Positions 1-11,057 of a stretch of 64,000 nt of DNA are shown here, one piece after another. A program made the position numbers and the translations under genes. Under the pieces are notes generated by a model. It saw nothing but the letters and a program-made list of their open reading frames with translations, did not search any database and was not told the DNA's origin. This stretch comes from Metellina segmentata (lineage: Eukaryota > Arthropoda > Arachnida > Araneae > Tetragnathidae): positions 17,740,120 to 17,804,119 of the forward strand of contig OX375880.1 in the NCBI GenBank assembly GCA_947359465.1, written 5' to 3'. Numbering within the stretch: position 1 is the stretch's first letter; each line of letters opens with the position of its first letter.

Positions 1-272
1 CGGGTTTATTGTCGACGGTTCGGGATCAATCCACTAAGAGAAAGATTCGAGGACAACTATGTAATTTTGAACCACGGTCGGATGACGAGGCAACACCTGA
101 GCTGGCACCTCACTCTCCTAACTAGTCCACCAATCCAACGTGAACACTTTCGGCCACGACAGATTTAAGGTACACCATACGCTTACAAACATCCATGCAC
201 CGACCCGGATTCGAACCAGGAACCTTCCGATCTAGAGGCTAACACCTTAACCACCAGACCGGTTGTTCGGCG
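1..272 (-). mobile_element. tRNA-derived SINE (family 1, head type A)
   Basis: Reverse-strand copy cut by the window start. Read on the - strand it has a tRNA-like head with an A-box-like segment (ggtctggtggttaaggtg) and a B box (ggttcgaatcc), then the family body (ggtgcac, gagagtg, ctcgtcatct, tcccgga) seen in dozens of copies here. Confidence 0.8.
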
Positions 273-837
273 ATACTGTTACAGCTTGTCTTTGAGATTT
301 GGTATTTATAATGATTATTGTATACCTTGTGATTTTCTGTTTCTGAAGTGGTCATTGTAACCTCATAGCAAACTTTTATCAGAGCAGCACCTGCGTGTGC
401 ATTTCTTAACTTGTAATTTCTGCTTTGCATCCCACCAAATTATTTTTCTTTTTCCTTTTCTTATTTGTTCACCTTCATGTCATGGGAAATTGTGTTTACC
501 GTAAACCCAATCTAAGGGTCGGTATCCGATGACGGGGTTCAGTTAAGTAAACAAGGTTATAAAAGCTTGTTTAAAAATCTAGAGTTCTTTATCTTGATTC
601 TAAATCAATAAAAGAACTAAGTATTCCCACCGATGCAATTTGTTTTGAATAGTTCGTGTGGAAACTTTCAATTACGCTCATCTCTATCCACAACAATTAA
701 GAAAGATTTCCATTTAATCGATGCGACCAATACAAAAAGTCGCTAAAGTGGTAAAAGTGTTTTATTTGGTTCGCCTTTAAAAGTCGTGACACGCAAAGTT
801 AAGTTCCATCTTCAGGTGGCTATATATTTCATTGTAG
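273..837. other. Unassigned AT-rich stretch
   Basis: No coding signal, structured repeat or RNA gene recognised. AT-rich, presumably intronic or intergenic. Confidence 0.5.
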
Positions 838-1345
838 CAACACAACGTGGTGTTGGCGATGGTATGGGATCAATTCCGGCAGGTAAGAGATGCGAGGACA
901 ACACCACGTGATTTTTAACCCCGGTCAGAAGACGAGGCAACACCGGAAATGACACCCACTCTCCAAATTTAAACACCACGCCAACGTGATGACATATTAT
1001 TTGCACCAACCCCATTTGTACTTAACGATTTTGGGTTGGATTCGAACTCGAAACTCTCCGGTTGTTATTCCTTTAGTTTACGGGACCATGGAAGCCCGGT
1101 TAGAAGAGGATCATATCAGCAACCGGATCTTTGCGAGTTCGAATTCATCAAGACCGTTATGTACAGAGGGCCTAGTGCACGTTAAATTCGTCGTCGCTTC
1201 AAATGTCCTCACGTTGGCGTGTTGTGGATGTTTGGAGAATGGGATGCCCACTCAGGTGTGGCTTCGTCATCTGACCGTGGATAAAAATTACAGGGTGTCG
1301 TGACTCAAGGGAATGGCCCATTGCGCTGGCAACCTGCATGTTATA
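838..1345. mobile_element. Two truncated, divergent SINE family 1 copies in opposite orientation
   Basis: 838-995 reads as the family body on the - strand. About 1025-1160 holds a type-B tRNA-like head on the - strand (ttggattcgaactcg). 1150-1345 reads as the body on the + strand (gtgcacgttaaat, ctcacgttggcgtg, gtcatctgaccgtgg). Both are well diverged from the younger copies. Confidence 0.6.
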
Positions 1346-1530
1346 AACTAGCGTGGTTAGGCCGGCGTTGCCCGTACCAGTTGCTTTTGTGGGGTTATTG
1401 GTTTACTTCGCAAACCAAATGGAATTTGTAGCCTACTGGATAACAGCCATAACGGAGTTGCCCGTGGTGTTGGTTTGCTTCGCAAACCAAATGGGAATTC
1501 GGCGTGACGTCACAGTCTTGCTAAAATATA
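1346..1530 (+). repeat. Interspersed repeat fragment with two hairpins
   Basis: Two imperfect direct repeats each carry a short hairpin (second copy ttggtttgcttcgcaaacca, arms of 9 bases with a 3-base loop). The phrases gccggcgttgcccgt and gtgacgtcaca recur in related dispersed repeats near 4200 and 28890. A Tc1 element interrupts the repeat at 1531. Confidence 0.45.
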
Positions 1531-2708
1531 CTCTATAACAAAAAAAATCGACACACCAAGAAGGAATCATCCGATTGCTTTGAAATTTCGTATGCAAAAA
1601 TGTTTTGACCAAATATGCAAATGATTAAAATTTGGTATCCAATGAATGAATAGTGCGATCTCCAGCGCATCGGAACTACGCATCCAGCAGATGTATATAA
1701 GGAGTTGTTCTTGAAGTGTTGTTAAAAATTTCTGCTGCATTGCGATTTAGGATACCTTTCAACGACTGAAAAAATGCCTCGCCGTAGGATTCGAGCTCAT
1801 TACGAGCAACTTTCAGAGTTTGAAAGAGGTCGTATCATTGGATTGAAAGAGGCAGGTTGGGCAAATCGGAGAATCGCTCGTCATTTGAGTCGAAGCGATG
1901 CGGCGATTAGAAGATGCTGGCAAGAGTGGGTGGACAATGGCAGATTTCAGCGTCATGATGGTAGCTGTCGACGTAGGGCCACAACAGATCGCGAGGACAG
2001 AGTGATTGTCAGATCAGCTGTCACAGCGCCTGATTCATCGCTATCAACCATCAGTCGTGCGACCCACACACGAGTATCCACCATGACCATTCACAGTCGG
2101 CTGAGAGAGCGAAATCTACGCTCGTACCGACCGTTACGCCACCTGCCACTCACGCCTGCACACTGTTGAGCCAGATTACAGTGGTGCTTGGCTCGATCAT
2201 GCTGGAATGATGCTGATTGGGGACGTATAGTCTTTAGCGACGAATCGAGTTTCCAACTGTGTCCTGACGATCATCGAAGACGTGCCTGGAGACGCCCAGG
2301 GCAGCGTGCCGATCCTGCTTTCACTATTGCACGCCACACGGGCTTATGGTCTGGGGTGCGTGGTGGAAGGAGTTATGGTCTGGGGTGCTATTTCCATTGA
2401 TAGCCGGACCTCTTTGGTCGTCATTATAGGTACACTTACTGCACAGCGGTACGTTGACGACATTCTGAGACCTGTTTTGCTACCGTTCATCTCGCAGTAT
2501 TCTGGGCTTATTTTTCAGCAAGACAATGCCAGACCACATACGGCACGTGTTGCTATGAACTGTCTTCAAGCTTGTCAAACACTTCCTTGGCCAGCCAGAT
2601 CACCAGATCTCTCTCAAATAAAGCATGTCTGGGATGTTATGGGAAGGCGACTGCATCCGGTTGGGAATGTTGATGACGTAGTCCGACAATTGGAGCAAAT
2701 TTGGCAAG
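1531..2708 (+). mobile_element. Tc1-family element, 5' part with terminal inverted repeat
   Basis: Starts after TA with a terminal repeat containing aaatcgacacaccaagaagg. The matching inverted end is at 3919-3958 (ccttcttggtgcgtcgattt), followed by TA. The transposase pseudogene at 1774-2708 is cut where a hAT/SINE composite begins. Confidence 0.8.
1774..2708 (+). pseudogene. Tc1-type transposase, broken (copy A)
   Basis: The N-terminal half begins MPRRRIRAHYEQLSEFERGR with a helix-turn-helix region (GLKEAGWANRRIARHLSRSD). An in-frame TGA at 2167 lies where related transposases continue, consistent with a decayed CGA. Reading resumes in the same frame ([11 protein letters not shown], first catalytic Asp). 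A partial local duplication of about 25 bases near 2345-2390 (tatggtctggggtg twice) then shifts the frame. The second catalytic region reads QQDNARPHTA. The third reads SPDLSQIKHVWD, where DD34E transposases normally have glutamate (IEH), so a catalytic residue is lost. Not functional. Confidence 0.85.
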
Positions 2709-2905
2709 GATTTGGATATATCCTTCAAAAGTTGACAATTTTCTTCATTACCATCAGAACAAAGTCTGGATTTCATTCTATCGACAATACTTTGAATGAA
2801 TTGCTTTTGATGAATAGGTACGATTTTGGAATCGTGTACCAAGGTGATATCTTGAAATAGAAACTTTTCTTTTGCTTCTTCAGCTATCTGCGTTTCACTT
2901 GATGT
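2600..2905 (-). pseudogene. hAT-type transposase C-terminal fragment (copy 1)
   Basis: On the - strand the stretch HDSKIVPIHQKQFIQSIVDR continues MKSRLCSDGNEENCQLLKDI. The same peptide occurs at 6790-6970 on the - strand, and the surrounding 800 bases are shared between 2709-3512 and 6795-7612. It resembles the helical segment before the dimerisation domain in ZNF862/KIAA1586-like hAT proteins; that identification is by memory of the family and only moderately sure. Confidence 0.45.
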
Positions 2906-3512
2906 TTCGCGCGATGTTTTCTAGGAAAAACAAAGCGGTGATCGTAGTTTTTAAAAAAAGCAGAGAGTATACGGAATTTGCTGGAAAAACTAGAGGGTAT
3001 ACCGCCGTATACGCTCCACTACAGCCCTGTTCAGAATACCTTGAAAGGTAATTAGAATGTGATTAGCGCTTTCAACTTATTAGGACTCCGTTGTTGGAAA
3101 TAATAAGTTCCGGGGAGCAATTTTCTCAGGATTCAACTCAATAAGACAATTTTAATTATCTTGAACATTTTGTTACAACCACGAAAAAAGCATAAATCTG
3201 CAAAATGGAAGTTTTTACAAAAACCAGTTCAAAGTTTTCATGTTTCGGGAAAAATCGAGTTACGACTAAAATCTTGTTTTCTCATGAAAATCGACAGTTC
3301 CACTCAGAATCCAACTGAAGACGGTGGCATGCAAAGGGAACTGGTGCACGCTAAATCTGCCAACTCCTCAAATGTCGTCATATTGCCGTGGTGTGGACGT
3401 TTGGAGAGTGGGTTGTCGGCTCATGTGCTACCTCGTCATCTCAAGGTGGCTCAAAATTACAAGGACTCTCTTGGGAGGTTAATCCCGGACCGTCGTTAAT
3501 AGCCCGTTGCGC
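2709..3512. repeat. 800-bp composite repeat (hAT remnant plus SINE), copy 1
   Basis: Matches 6795-7612 almost base for base at many points (agagtatacggaatttgctg, ccgccgtata, gaacattttgttacaacc). The left part is hAT-like with a cagggctgtag-type end on the - strand near 3025; the right part (about 3300-3512) is a truncated SINE family 1 body. It splits two Tc1 fragments. Confidence 0.7.
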
Positions 3513-3958
3513 CCGTCTTATTTTTCAACAAGACTATGCCAGACCACATACGGCACGTGTTGCTATGAACTGTCTTCAAGCTTGTCAAACACTTCCTTGG
3601 CCAGCCAGATCACCAGATCTCTCTCCCATAAAGCATGTCTGGGATATGATGGGAAGGCAACTGCATCCGGTAGGGAATGTTGATGACGCAGTCCGACGAT
3701 TGGAGCAAATTTGGCAAGAAATACCGCAGGAGACCTTCCGGGAGCTTTATCGGTCTATGCCACGCCGTGTTGGCAGCTTGCATCCAGGCTAGAGGCGGGT
3801 CAACACCTTATTGAGCTCGTGACTGTAACTCTGAAATAAATCATTCAATTGTTCTGAAATTTTGATCATTTTCTATTCTGTGCATAATTTTCCTAATCAC
3901 CAATTTTTGTCTCCATCGGACCACTCCTTCTTGGTGCGTCGATTTTTTTGTTGTAGAG
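3513..3958 (+). mobile_element. Tc1-family element, 3' part with terminal inverted repeat (copy B)
   Basis: 3513-3792 encodes the transposase C terminus again (LIFQQDYARPHTARVAMNCL ... PIKHVWDMMGRQLHPVGNV), overlapping what copy A already contains at 2508-2708. Two different or rearranged elements therefore meet here rather than one interrupted element. The end ccttcttggtgcgtcgattt pairs with the start of copy A. The catalytic glutamate is also lysine in this copy. Confidence 0.75.
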
Positions 3959-4371
3959 TATATAAATATTTAATTGAAAAATTATTTATTAAAAGAAAAC
4001 CAAATGTATAAGGTATCTGGTGTCAAATTTTCCATATTTGAAATCCGTTGAAATTTTCATTCTGTCTTTAACAATGCCGATTTTGCAAAAAAAAAAAAAC
4101 TGAACAAACCCAGCTAAAATGTTTTTCATTTTTTTGCTTTCCTTCGTTGAAATTGTAAGAGCGCAGGAAATGTAATATTTTATTGTTTGAACGCGAAGGT
4201 TGACGTGACGTCACAATCTCTTGCGAAAATATAAAAGATATTCAACTTAAAATTTTTATTTATTTAAAGAAAATCATATTTTTAGGTATCGATCTTATGA
4301 GAAATTTTTCCGTATATTTCGAAACCGTTGATAATTTTACTCTATCTTTAACTGTCTAGTACAGTGGTTCC
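3959..4371 (+). repeat. Interspersed repeat, two related units
   Basis: Two units (about 3965-4190 and 4195-4371) share taaggtatc/ttaggtatc, a lead into aaattttcc, and the phrase aaatccgttgaaattttca (degenerate in the second). A third relative is at 42690-42930 inside a MITE. Probably the body of one dispersed element family. Confidence 0.5.
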
Positions 4372-5163
4372 CAACCTTTTAAAACTACGTACCACTTGAA
4401 ATTTTTGGCATACCACCAGTTTTATATATTTTTAGAAACATATATCTAATGTCAGGAAAGTGCCCAATGGCTTGTTTTATTAAAATTAAAATACTAAGAA
4501 AGCTTCATATTTTATGATTAATGCACTTGTATTTCGTATTAATGATGTTTTATTAAAGGAAAAATAAAACGATTATTGAAAATTAGTTTTATTTTTGACT
4601 CACAGGTCTAAAAACAAATAATTTTAAATAATTAGTACAAGCTAAGCAAACAAAGATTAACATAATCAAAAATCAATTTTTAGTGCGAAACATGTTGCTG
4701 TTTGTCTTATTAAAATATCAATATCAGTAGAAATGGAGCTTAACTTCATCTTAAGTCCTCTTCAACACTTACTCTGTTACTATATTTATTTTTTATATAC
4801 AAAAGTTCAGAAAAACCACTCTACAAGTAACTAGTATTAAATGGCATAAGAAGTAGCAGTGCGTGTTGTAAGATCATTGGGTACTCGGTTTTACACCCGA
4901 TCCGGAAGTAAATTAACCATTTCTCTTTAAAACTGTCTTTCATGGAACTATCGTGTGTTAGCTAAAACTTTTAATTTCGATTCATTTGGTGAGGTTCCCA
5001 AAAAAGGATTTCTGATCTAGTCAATTTTAGAATAATCTTAATAAAATAATAAAAATCGAACAAACTTCGTAGAATATTTGGGTTGCTCGTATCATCCTTG
5101 CGTACCACCTGAAAGTTGCCACGTACTACTAGTGGTATGCGTACCAACGGTTGGAAATCCCTG
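4372..5163. mobile_element. Non-autonomous hAT-type element with target-site duplication
   Basis: Begins cagtggttcccaacctttt and ends ggttggaaatccctg, an imperfect terminal inverted repeat of hAT type. Flanked by gtctagta (4364-4371) and gtctagga (5164-5171), an 8-bp duplication with one mismatch, as expected for hAT insertion. The 792-bp interior is AT-rich with no coding signal. Confidence 0.8.
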
Positions 5164-5640
5164 GTCTAGGAGATGGAGTAGGAAGTGCATAACTCCAGTT
5201 GAAAGTTTATTTATTTTTGTCGTCTGCTGGAAAATCATTCATCCATGCAAAATGAAAACGGAAACGAAAAAAAAAAGAAATTTAGAATCTTCTATGCTGT
5301 TGCATTCAATAATAATTAAATTTCATTAAATTCATTTTAAAATGTTCTAGACTGAATTTTAAAAATCGCAGCGACCCGAAAATTGCAAAAAGTTTGGACT
5401 ACCTGTGTGCCAAATCACATTACTGTAAGTGCCATATATTCGCCAGGACTTTGCGTTAATAAAACAAATACTTCCTTTTATAATAGTAGAGATTTTCGGA
5501 GTCTTGCACTTAGCTTTACTATGGATATATTTTAATTGTGGCATTCTTGCACCTGATATGCAAAGTTTTCGAATTTAATCATCAATATACGAGGATGGTA
5601 ATTAATTTCATAGGGCATTCGTGATTAATTCATTTTGAAG
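5164..5640 (+). repeat. Dispersed repeat resembling a LINE 3' tail
   Basis: Shares long stretches with 12530-12800 (gtctgctggaaaatcat, attcattttaaaatgttcta, tgtgccaaat, gtaagtgccata) and short phrases with 45285-45300. The 'acctgtgtgccaa' wording is typical of LINE 3' tails in invertebrates, but no reverse transcriptase is present. Assignment tentative. Confidence 0.4.
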
Positions 5641-6679
5641 CAAACACATTTTTTTTTTAATTCTGTTCCGCGAAACATGGGAATTACGAAGCTTCTGTTA
5701 GAAATGTCATCAGTGCAGACGAATTAAAGTCAATAGATTACAATTTTTTAAAAAGCATAAGGTCGATTTTACAGCGTTTTTAGTAAAGAAACTCGCTGTT
5801 TTCAACACGTTTCCCATGTATCTATGTTTCTTACGAACAGCTCCAATTCGTAAAGTTAGCAACCTCTACTCTTTGTCACGAATTTTTTAACCAAATACTG
5901 TGATATTATTGCAAGATTAAGAAATTCTTGTTTGAATTCCCTTTTCCCCAACAGACATTCAGTTTTAAATCGAATCTTCAATCCTTTTTTAAAATTCAGA
6001 GATTCGGTTTCTAAATGGAAACCAAGAACCTATTTGGAATGATAGAAAGAACAGTTTCGTTCTCTTAGTTTGCCGAACGTATTTGCGAAGTTCAAATTTC
6101 TCACTAGATGGCGCCCCTTACTCTGCGCTAAGCCATTGCAAATTTCCTAACTTACGTAGATTCCGCTAATTTAATCTTGAGATTAAATTATTCACTTATC
6201 TCACTCAAACAGTACTTTTCCCTTCAAATTCGCGTCAACCATGATAAATTAGCATTTACCTTTTAGATCATTTTGAAAAGAACATGTATAAGAGTAGGTA
6301 TTCAGAATCAGTGCTTTAGTCGTAAATAAATTCGATGGTATACCATGGGGGGCCCCTGCACTAGTATAGGCAGGACCCGATGGTATACCCTCTCATGGTA
6401 CACTCTTTGTATGATACACTCTGATACCCGCCGAATCTTTTCCATGGGGAGGCGAAACATGTACTTACTACTAACACTTTCCAGGGGGGAGGGGGAGCAA
6501 AAAACATGTACAATCACGCACAACACATGTATATAAATATATGTAGGAAATCCTTTCTAAGGACCGGGTAGGTATTCATTAAATTAAACCCGCGCTCGCA
6601 AACGGCCGTGAAACATGGTAATGTTTCAATTGTTCTTAAAAGAGGCTTTAATGTTTCTGGAACAACTTGGGCGTTTTCA
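5641..6679. other. Unassigned AT-rich stretch
   Basis: No gene recognised. Contains a perfect 12-bp palindrome atggtataccat near 6335 and recurrent gtatacc motifs to 6430, reminiscent of the gtataccgccgtatac motif in the neighbouring hAT remnants. Confidence 0.4.
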
Positions 6680-6970
6680 TTAGTCCCTCAAACCCAGAAT
6701 AGTGCACATTTCATCTATACCAAAACGTCGACAAATCCTTTTTACCTCCTTTTCTCCATGGCGAATATCCCCTGTATTTATATTTTCTGGATTAAGCATG
6801 GGTATATCCTTCAAAAGTTGACAATTTTCTTCATTAACATCAGAACAAAGTCTGGATTTCATTCTATCGACAATACTTTGAATGAATTGCTTTTGATGAA
6901 TAGGTACAATTTTTGAATTATGTACCAAGGTGATATCTTGAAATAGAAACTTTTCTTTTACTTCTTCAGC
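6680..6970 (-). pseudogene. hAT-type transposase C-terminal fragment (copy 2)
   Basis: On the - strand it reads HNSKIVPIHQKQFIQSIVDR ... EENCQLLKDIPMLNPENINT, then DIRHGEKEVKRICRRFGIDE. Longer than copy 1. The layout resembles the region before the C-terminal dimerisation domain of ZNF862-like hAT transposases. No start, no dimerisation motif; a remnant. Confidence 0.5.
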
Positions 6971-7630
6971 TATCTGCGTTTCACGTGATGTTTCGCGCGA
7001 TGTTTTCTAGGAAAAACAAAGCGGTGCTCTTAGTTTTTAATAAAAAGCAGAGAGTATACGGAATTTGCTGGAAAAACTAGAGGGTATACCGCCGTATACC
7101 CTCCCCTACAGCCCTGTTCAGAATCCCTTGAAAGGTAATTAGAATGTGATTAGCGTTTTCAACTTATTAGGACTCCGTTGTTGGAAATAATAAGTTTTGG
7201 GGAGCAATTTTCTCAGGATTCAACTCAAATAAGACAATTTTAATTATCTTGAACATTTTGTTACAACCACGAAAAAAGCATAAATCTGCAAAATGGACGT
7301 TTTTACAAAAACGAGTTGAAAGTTTTCATGTTTCGGGAAAAATCGAGTTACGACTAAAATCTTGTTTTCTTATGAAAATCGACAGTTCCACTCAGAATCC
7401 AACTAAAGACGGTCGTGTGCAAAGGGAACTGGTGCACGCTAAATCTGCCAACAACCTCAAATGTCGTCACCCTGCCGTGGTGTGGAAGTTTGGAGAGTGG
7501 GGTGTCAGCCCATGTGCTACCTCGTCATCTCAACGTGGCTCAAAATTACAAGGTCTCCCTTAGGAAGTTGATCCCGGACCGTCGTTAATAGCCCGTTGCG
7601 TTGCTCCAGTGCTACGTTAATTAACTACCT
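6795..7630. repeat. 800-bp composite repeat (hAT remnant plus SINE), copy 2
   Basis: Same order as 2709-3512 but the SINE part (7385-7630) continues to its normal end (gctccagtgctacgttaatt followed by ctaccta), so this copy shows the complete right boundary that is truncated in copy 1. Confidence 0.7.
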
Positions 7631-7689
7631 ACCTAACGCTAAGAATTAAGATGATTCGTGTGGCTTTCTCATAAGATAAAGCATGAAAT

Positions 7690-8518
7690 TACAGACTCAA
7701 AAAATGCAGTTAGGTTAAAATCGACCAAAAATGCAGTTGAGGAGAAAATCGCCAAAAATGCAGTTTGGGAGAAAATTATCAAAAATGCAGTTTAGATGAA
7801 AATCGTCAAAAATGCAATTATGTGAAAACCTTCCAAAATGCAGTTAGGTGAAAATCGTCGAAATTGCAATTGTGAAATCATCAGAATGCAGTTAGGTGAA
7901 AATCATCGAAATTTCTAGTAGGTGAAAATCGTCAAATTGAATTGAAGTGAGGTGAAAATCGCCAAAGTGCAGTGAGGTGAAAATCGCCAAAGTGCAGTGA
8001 GGTGAAAATCGCCCAAAATGCAGTGAGGTGAAAATCGCCCAAAATGCAGTGAGGTGAAAATCGCCCAAAATGCAGTGAGGTGAAAATCATCGAAATTTCT
8101 AGTAGGTGAAAATCGTCAAATTGAATTGAAGTGAGGTGAAAATCGCCAAAGTGCAGTGAGGTGAAAATCGCCCAAAATGCAGTGAGGTGAAAATCGCCCA
8201 AAATGCAGTGAGGTGAAAATCGCCCAAAATGCAGTGAGGTGAAAATCATCGAAATTTCTAGTAGGTGAAAATCGTCAAATTGAATTGAAGTGAGGTGAAA
8301 ATCGCCCAAAATGCAGTGAGGTGAAAATCGTCAAAGTGCACTTGAGGTGAAAATCGCCCAAAATGCAGTGAGGTGAAAATCGTCAAAGTGCAGTGAGGTG
8401 AAAATCGCGTAAGTGCAGTGAGGTGAAAATCGCCAAAGTGCAGTGAGGTGAAAATCGCCAAAGTGCAGTGAGGTGAAAATCGCCAAAGTGCAGTGAGGTG
8501 AAAATCGCTAAAATGCAG
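7690..8518. repeat. Minisatellite, ~25-bp unit with higher-order structure
   Basis: About 30 tandem copies of a unit like gcagtgaggtgaaaatcgcc followed by caaaat or aaagt. Left units are more diverged than right ones. A variant block containing gaaatttctagtaggtg recurs at 7908, 8092 and 8251, giving a higher-order period near 160-184 bases. It opens long meaningless reading frames on the - strand. Confidence 0.95.
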
Positions 8519-8880
8519 ATTGGTACCTTGCGTTTGGTGCTGATCGTGAAATGTAAGGGAATAATAATAGCGTATGGGGCTGAAGAAATATACGGCAGGT
8601 AGCTATATAAATTAAAGTCGTAATGGAACAAAATAACGACTATAATCCCGAGTAGACCACCAAGTTATTTTGAACCACGGTCAGATGACCGGGCAATACC
8701 TCACTCTCCAGACTTCCACACCACCGTGAGGCTATGACAGATTTAACGTGCACCAGCTCCCTTTGAGGTAGAAAAGGGGCATAATTCCGAATTCATTAAT
8801 TTTGAGTTATGTCCACCAATCGGTTCACGGAAATGTAAGTTACAATAGAAAGTAGTAGAAATGTCGTAGTATTAATCCTC
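8519..8880. mobile_element. Unassigned sequence with a truncated SINE family 1 (- strand)
   Basis: 8640-8765 is the SINE body in reverse (ttgaaccacggtcagatgac, gcaccagctccctttg). The rest shows nothing recognisable. Confidence 0.55.
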
Positions 8881-9223
8881 AACTGACCGTGGATCAAAAT
8901 GACGTGGTGTTGTGCTCGAATCTCTCCCATTTCGGATTTGGTCCCGGACCGTTGCTAATGGAACGCAGTGTTGCTCCAGAGGGACGTTAATCAAAATACC
9001 TTTCTTTGTGGAAGTTTGGAGAGTGGGGTGCCAGCTCAGGTGTTGCCTCGTCATCTGAGCGTGTTTCAAAATGACGCGGTGTTGTCCTGTGATATTTCCC
9101 TAAGGGGATTGATCCCGGACCATTTTCCCAGCCATTAAATTGGTAATCCGATGTACCCAACGTTAAGGGTGACATGGAGGGGGTCATCCATCTCACAAGA
9201 AGAGAAGATTCCGGAACGTCGTC
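8881..9223 (+). mobile_element. SINE family 1 fragments, joined
   Basis: Two partial bodies in direct order (ctgaccgtggatcaaaatga, then gtggaagtttggagagtggg to 9145). 9146-9223 shows nothing recognisable. Confidence 0.6.
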
Positions 9224-9540
9224 GCCGACCAACTGGTATAGTGGTTAAGGTGTTAGCCTCTAGATCGGAAGGTTCCTGATTCGGGTCCGGGCATGGAAGT
9301 TTGTAAGCGTATGGTGTAGAGGCGGCTGGTGCACCTTAAATTTATCGTGGCCGAAACTCCTCACGTTGGGTTGGCATGGAAGTTTGGCGAGTGGGGCGCC
9401 AGCTCAGGTGTTGCTTCGACATCTGTCCGTGGCTCAAAATTACGAGGTGTTGTCCTCGAATCTTTCACTTAAGGGACTGATCCCGCACCGTCGTCAATAG
9501 CCAGTTGTTATGCTCTAGTACAACGTTAGTTAAAAGTTAC
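9224..9540 (+). mobile_element. SINE family 1, near full length (head type A)
   Basis: Starts gccgaccaactggtatagtg, has a slightly decayed B box (gattcgggtcc), the complete body and the end tagtacaacgttagttaaaa. Confidence 0.8.
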
Positions 9541-9850
9541 CAACTACCCGGACCATCGCCAATAGCCCGTTGTGTTTCTCTAGTGCGACGTTGATTGAAA
9601 TACCTTCCTTTGGGAAGTTTGGAGAATGGGGTTCCAGCTCGGGTATTGCCTCGTCATCTGACCGTGTTTCAAAATGACGCGGTGTTGTCCTCGGATGTTT
9701 CCTTTGGGGGGTTGATCCCGGACCATCATCAATAGCCAAGTTGTGTTGCTCTAGTACGACGTTAGTTAAAAGTTACCAATTACCCAGACCGTCGCCAATA
9801 GCCCGTTGTATTGCTCGAATGCCGTTAATTAACTACATATCCTCTGAAGG
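9541..9850 (+). mobile_element. SINE family 1 fragments in tandem
   Basis: Three successive pieces of the body, each ending with a cgacgttgattgaaa or cgttagttaaaa type 3' end. Probably insertion of SINEs next to or into each other. Confidence 0.6.
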
Positions 9851-10477
9851 CCACTCTCAAACTATAAATAATTTAATAAGTTTCTAGTGGATCCGAAATG
9901 ACCTCGATTCACATCTCCACGGATGATTCAGTTTTATTGGTTTTGAGAACAGAACACTTGAACACTAAATCAATTAAAAAGGCATGATGCAACGGTGCAG
10001 AGGAAAGCAATTGCGGATAAATTCCCAATTGCAGCTCCCTTTCAGCAACTAAGTTTCCAAAAACAAGATTGCACAAGTTCAAGCCGTTTCCGTTTTGTGG
10101 TTTATCACCGCATCTGAAGCACTGAAGCCGCGCTAGACGTTTAAGAGTTGTAGATTTCTATAAAGCCCGTTTTTTTCTCCGAAGAGAGTCGAATAACTTC
10201 GTTCCCCTTTAATAGCGAGTGGGACGAAGGGAAAGAGGTGAATCATTGCCGGGGCTTGTTAACGAACCGAGTGTCTCATTAGACGTGACTCATCGACCTA
10301 GTGACGTCATCGCGCCGCCTGATGGACAGGCGACACTTCTTCACCGGATTCTCTTCAAATATTGACCTCTCACCGTCTTCATTTCACTTCCTCTGCCCTC
10401 TTCCCTCCCTTCGCTTCTCTCGGCGTTTGGGAAGTTGCGGGGTGCTTTTCTGTGTTTTCCATCCCGGTGTTTGTCGT
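9851..10477. other. Unassigned stretch with AP-1-like and CRE-like sites
   Basis: No gene recognised. 10283-10315 holds tgactcat and, about 10 bases on, the palindrome tgacgtca; followed by pyrimidine-rich sequence to 10440. Could be regulatory; no other support. Confidence 0.3.
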
Positions 10478-10630
10478 GACGAGGCATCTCGTCAAACATT
10501 AGATTGGGCCGAAATTGATAGTGTTTTGATGGACGAGATATCTCGTCATTTCAAAAATGGGTCAGATCTTGGTGATATTTGAAGAAAATTGACTCGATGA
10601 GTGATATCGTCATCCGAAAACAATCGTCAA
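10478..10630. repeat. Palindrome repeat (gacgag family), fragment
   Basis: Contains the perfect 16-bp palindrome gacgagatatctcgtc at 10532-10547 and a variant gacgaggcatctcgtc. Same family as 33530-33740, 38105-38275, 39727-40200, 40690-40860 and 57480-57575. Confidence 0.7.
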
Positions 10631-10725
10631 TATCTGCCATTTTCCTGTTCTTTTTAAATATTTATTTTTTACAAATTGCATTTCTTATTCATCACAGGCA
10701 ACACAACAAAAAATATTATATTTAA

Positions 10726-10950
10726 CCTTTTGACTATGGCCATAGATGAGATAATAGAGATATAACACTGTCTCTCGATTCTTATAATTTCCAAGGTACA
10801 GCTGCTGTACTGGCCGTGGTCTAAATTCATTCTTGGCGAGATTCTTATAACTTCCAAGCTACAACTACACTGGCCGTAGTCTAAATTTTTTTCTTGGCGC
10901 GATTGTTATAACTTTCAAGATACGACTGCAGTACCAGCTGTAGTCTAAGG
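10726..10950 (-). mobile_element. piggyBac-like MITE with internal ~60-bp repeats (copy 1)
   Basis: Preceded by TTAA (10722-10725), begins ccttttgactatggccatag. On the - strand it contains three tandem units of the gactacggcc...gtaccttg...agaatttag type and ends near ctgtagtctaagg. Related to 53647-53861 and 60436-60828. Confidence 0.65.
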
Positions 10951-11057
10951 GTAAGTCAAAATAAAGCAAATTTAAGTGCAATTTTGCCGTTATTGATAGA
11001 ATAATAATGGTCAAAATTTCAGAACTATGTATTACTTGTACTATCAAAAACTTCATC

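Noticed and set aside
7690..8518. CRISPR-like array
   Set aside because: Units are directly adjacent ~25-mers without spacers, and the window is eukaryotic.
7932..8631. Repetitive reading frames on the - strand (FHLTAFWAIFTS-type repeats)
   Set aside because: They are translations of the 25-bp minisatellite and run in several overlapping frames.
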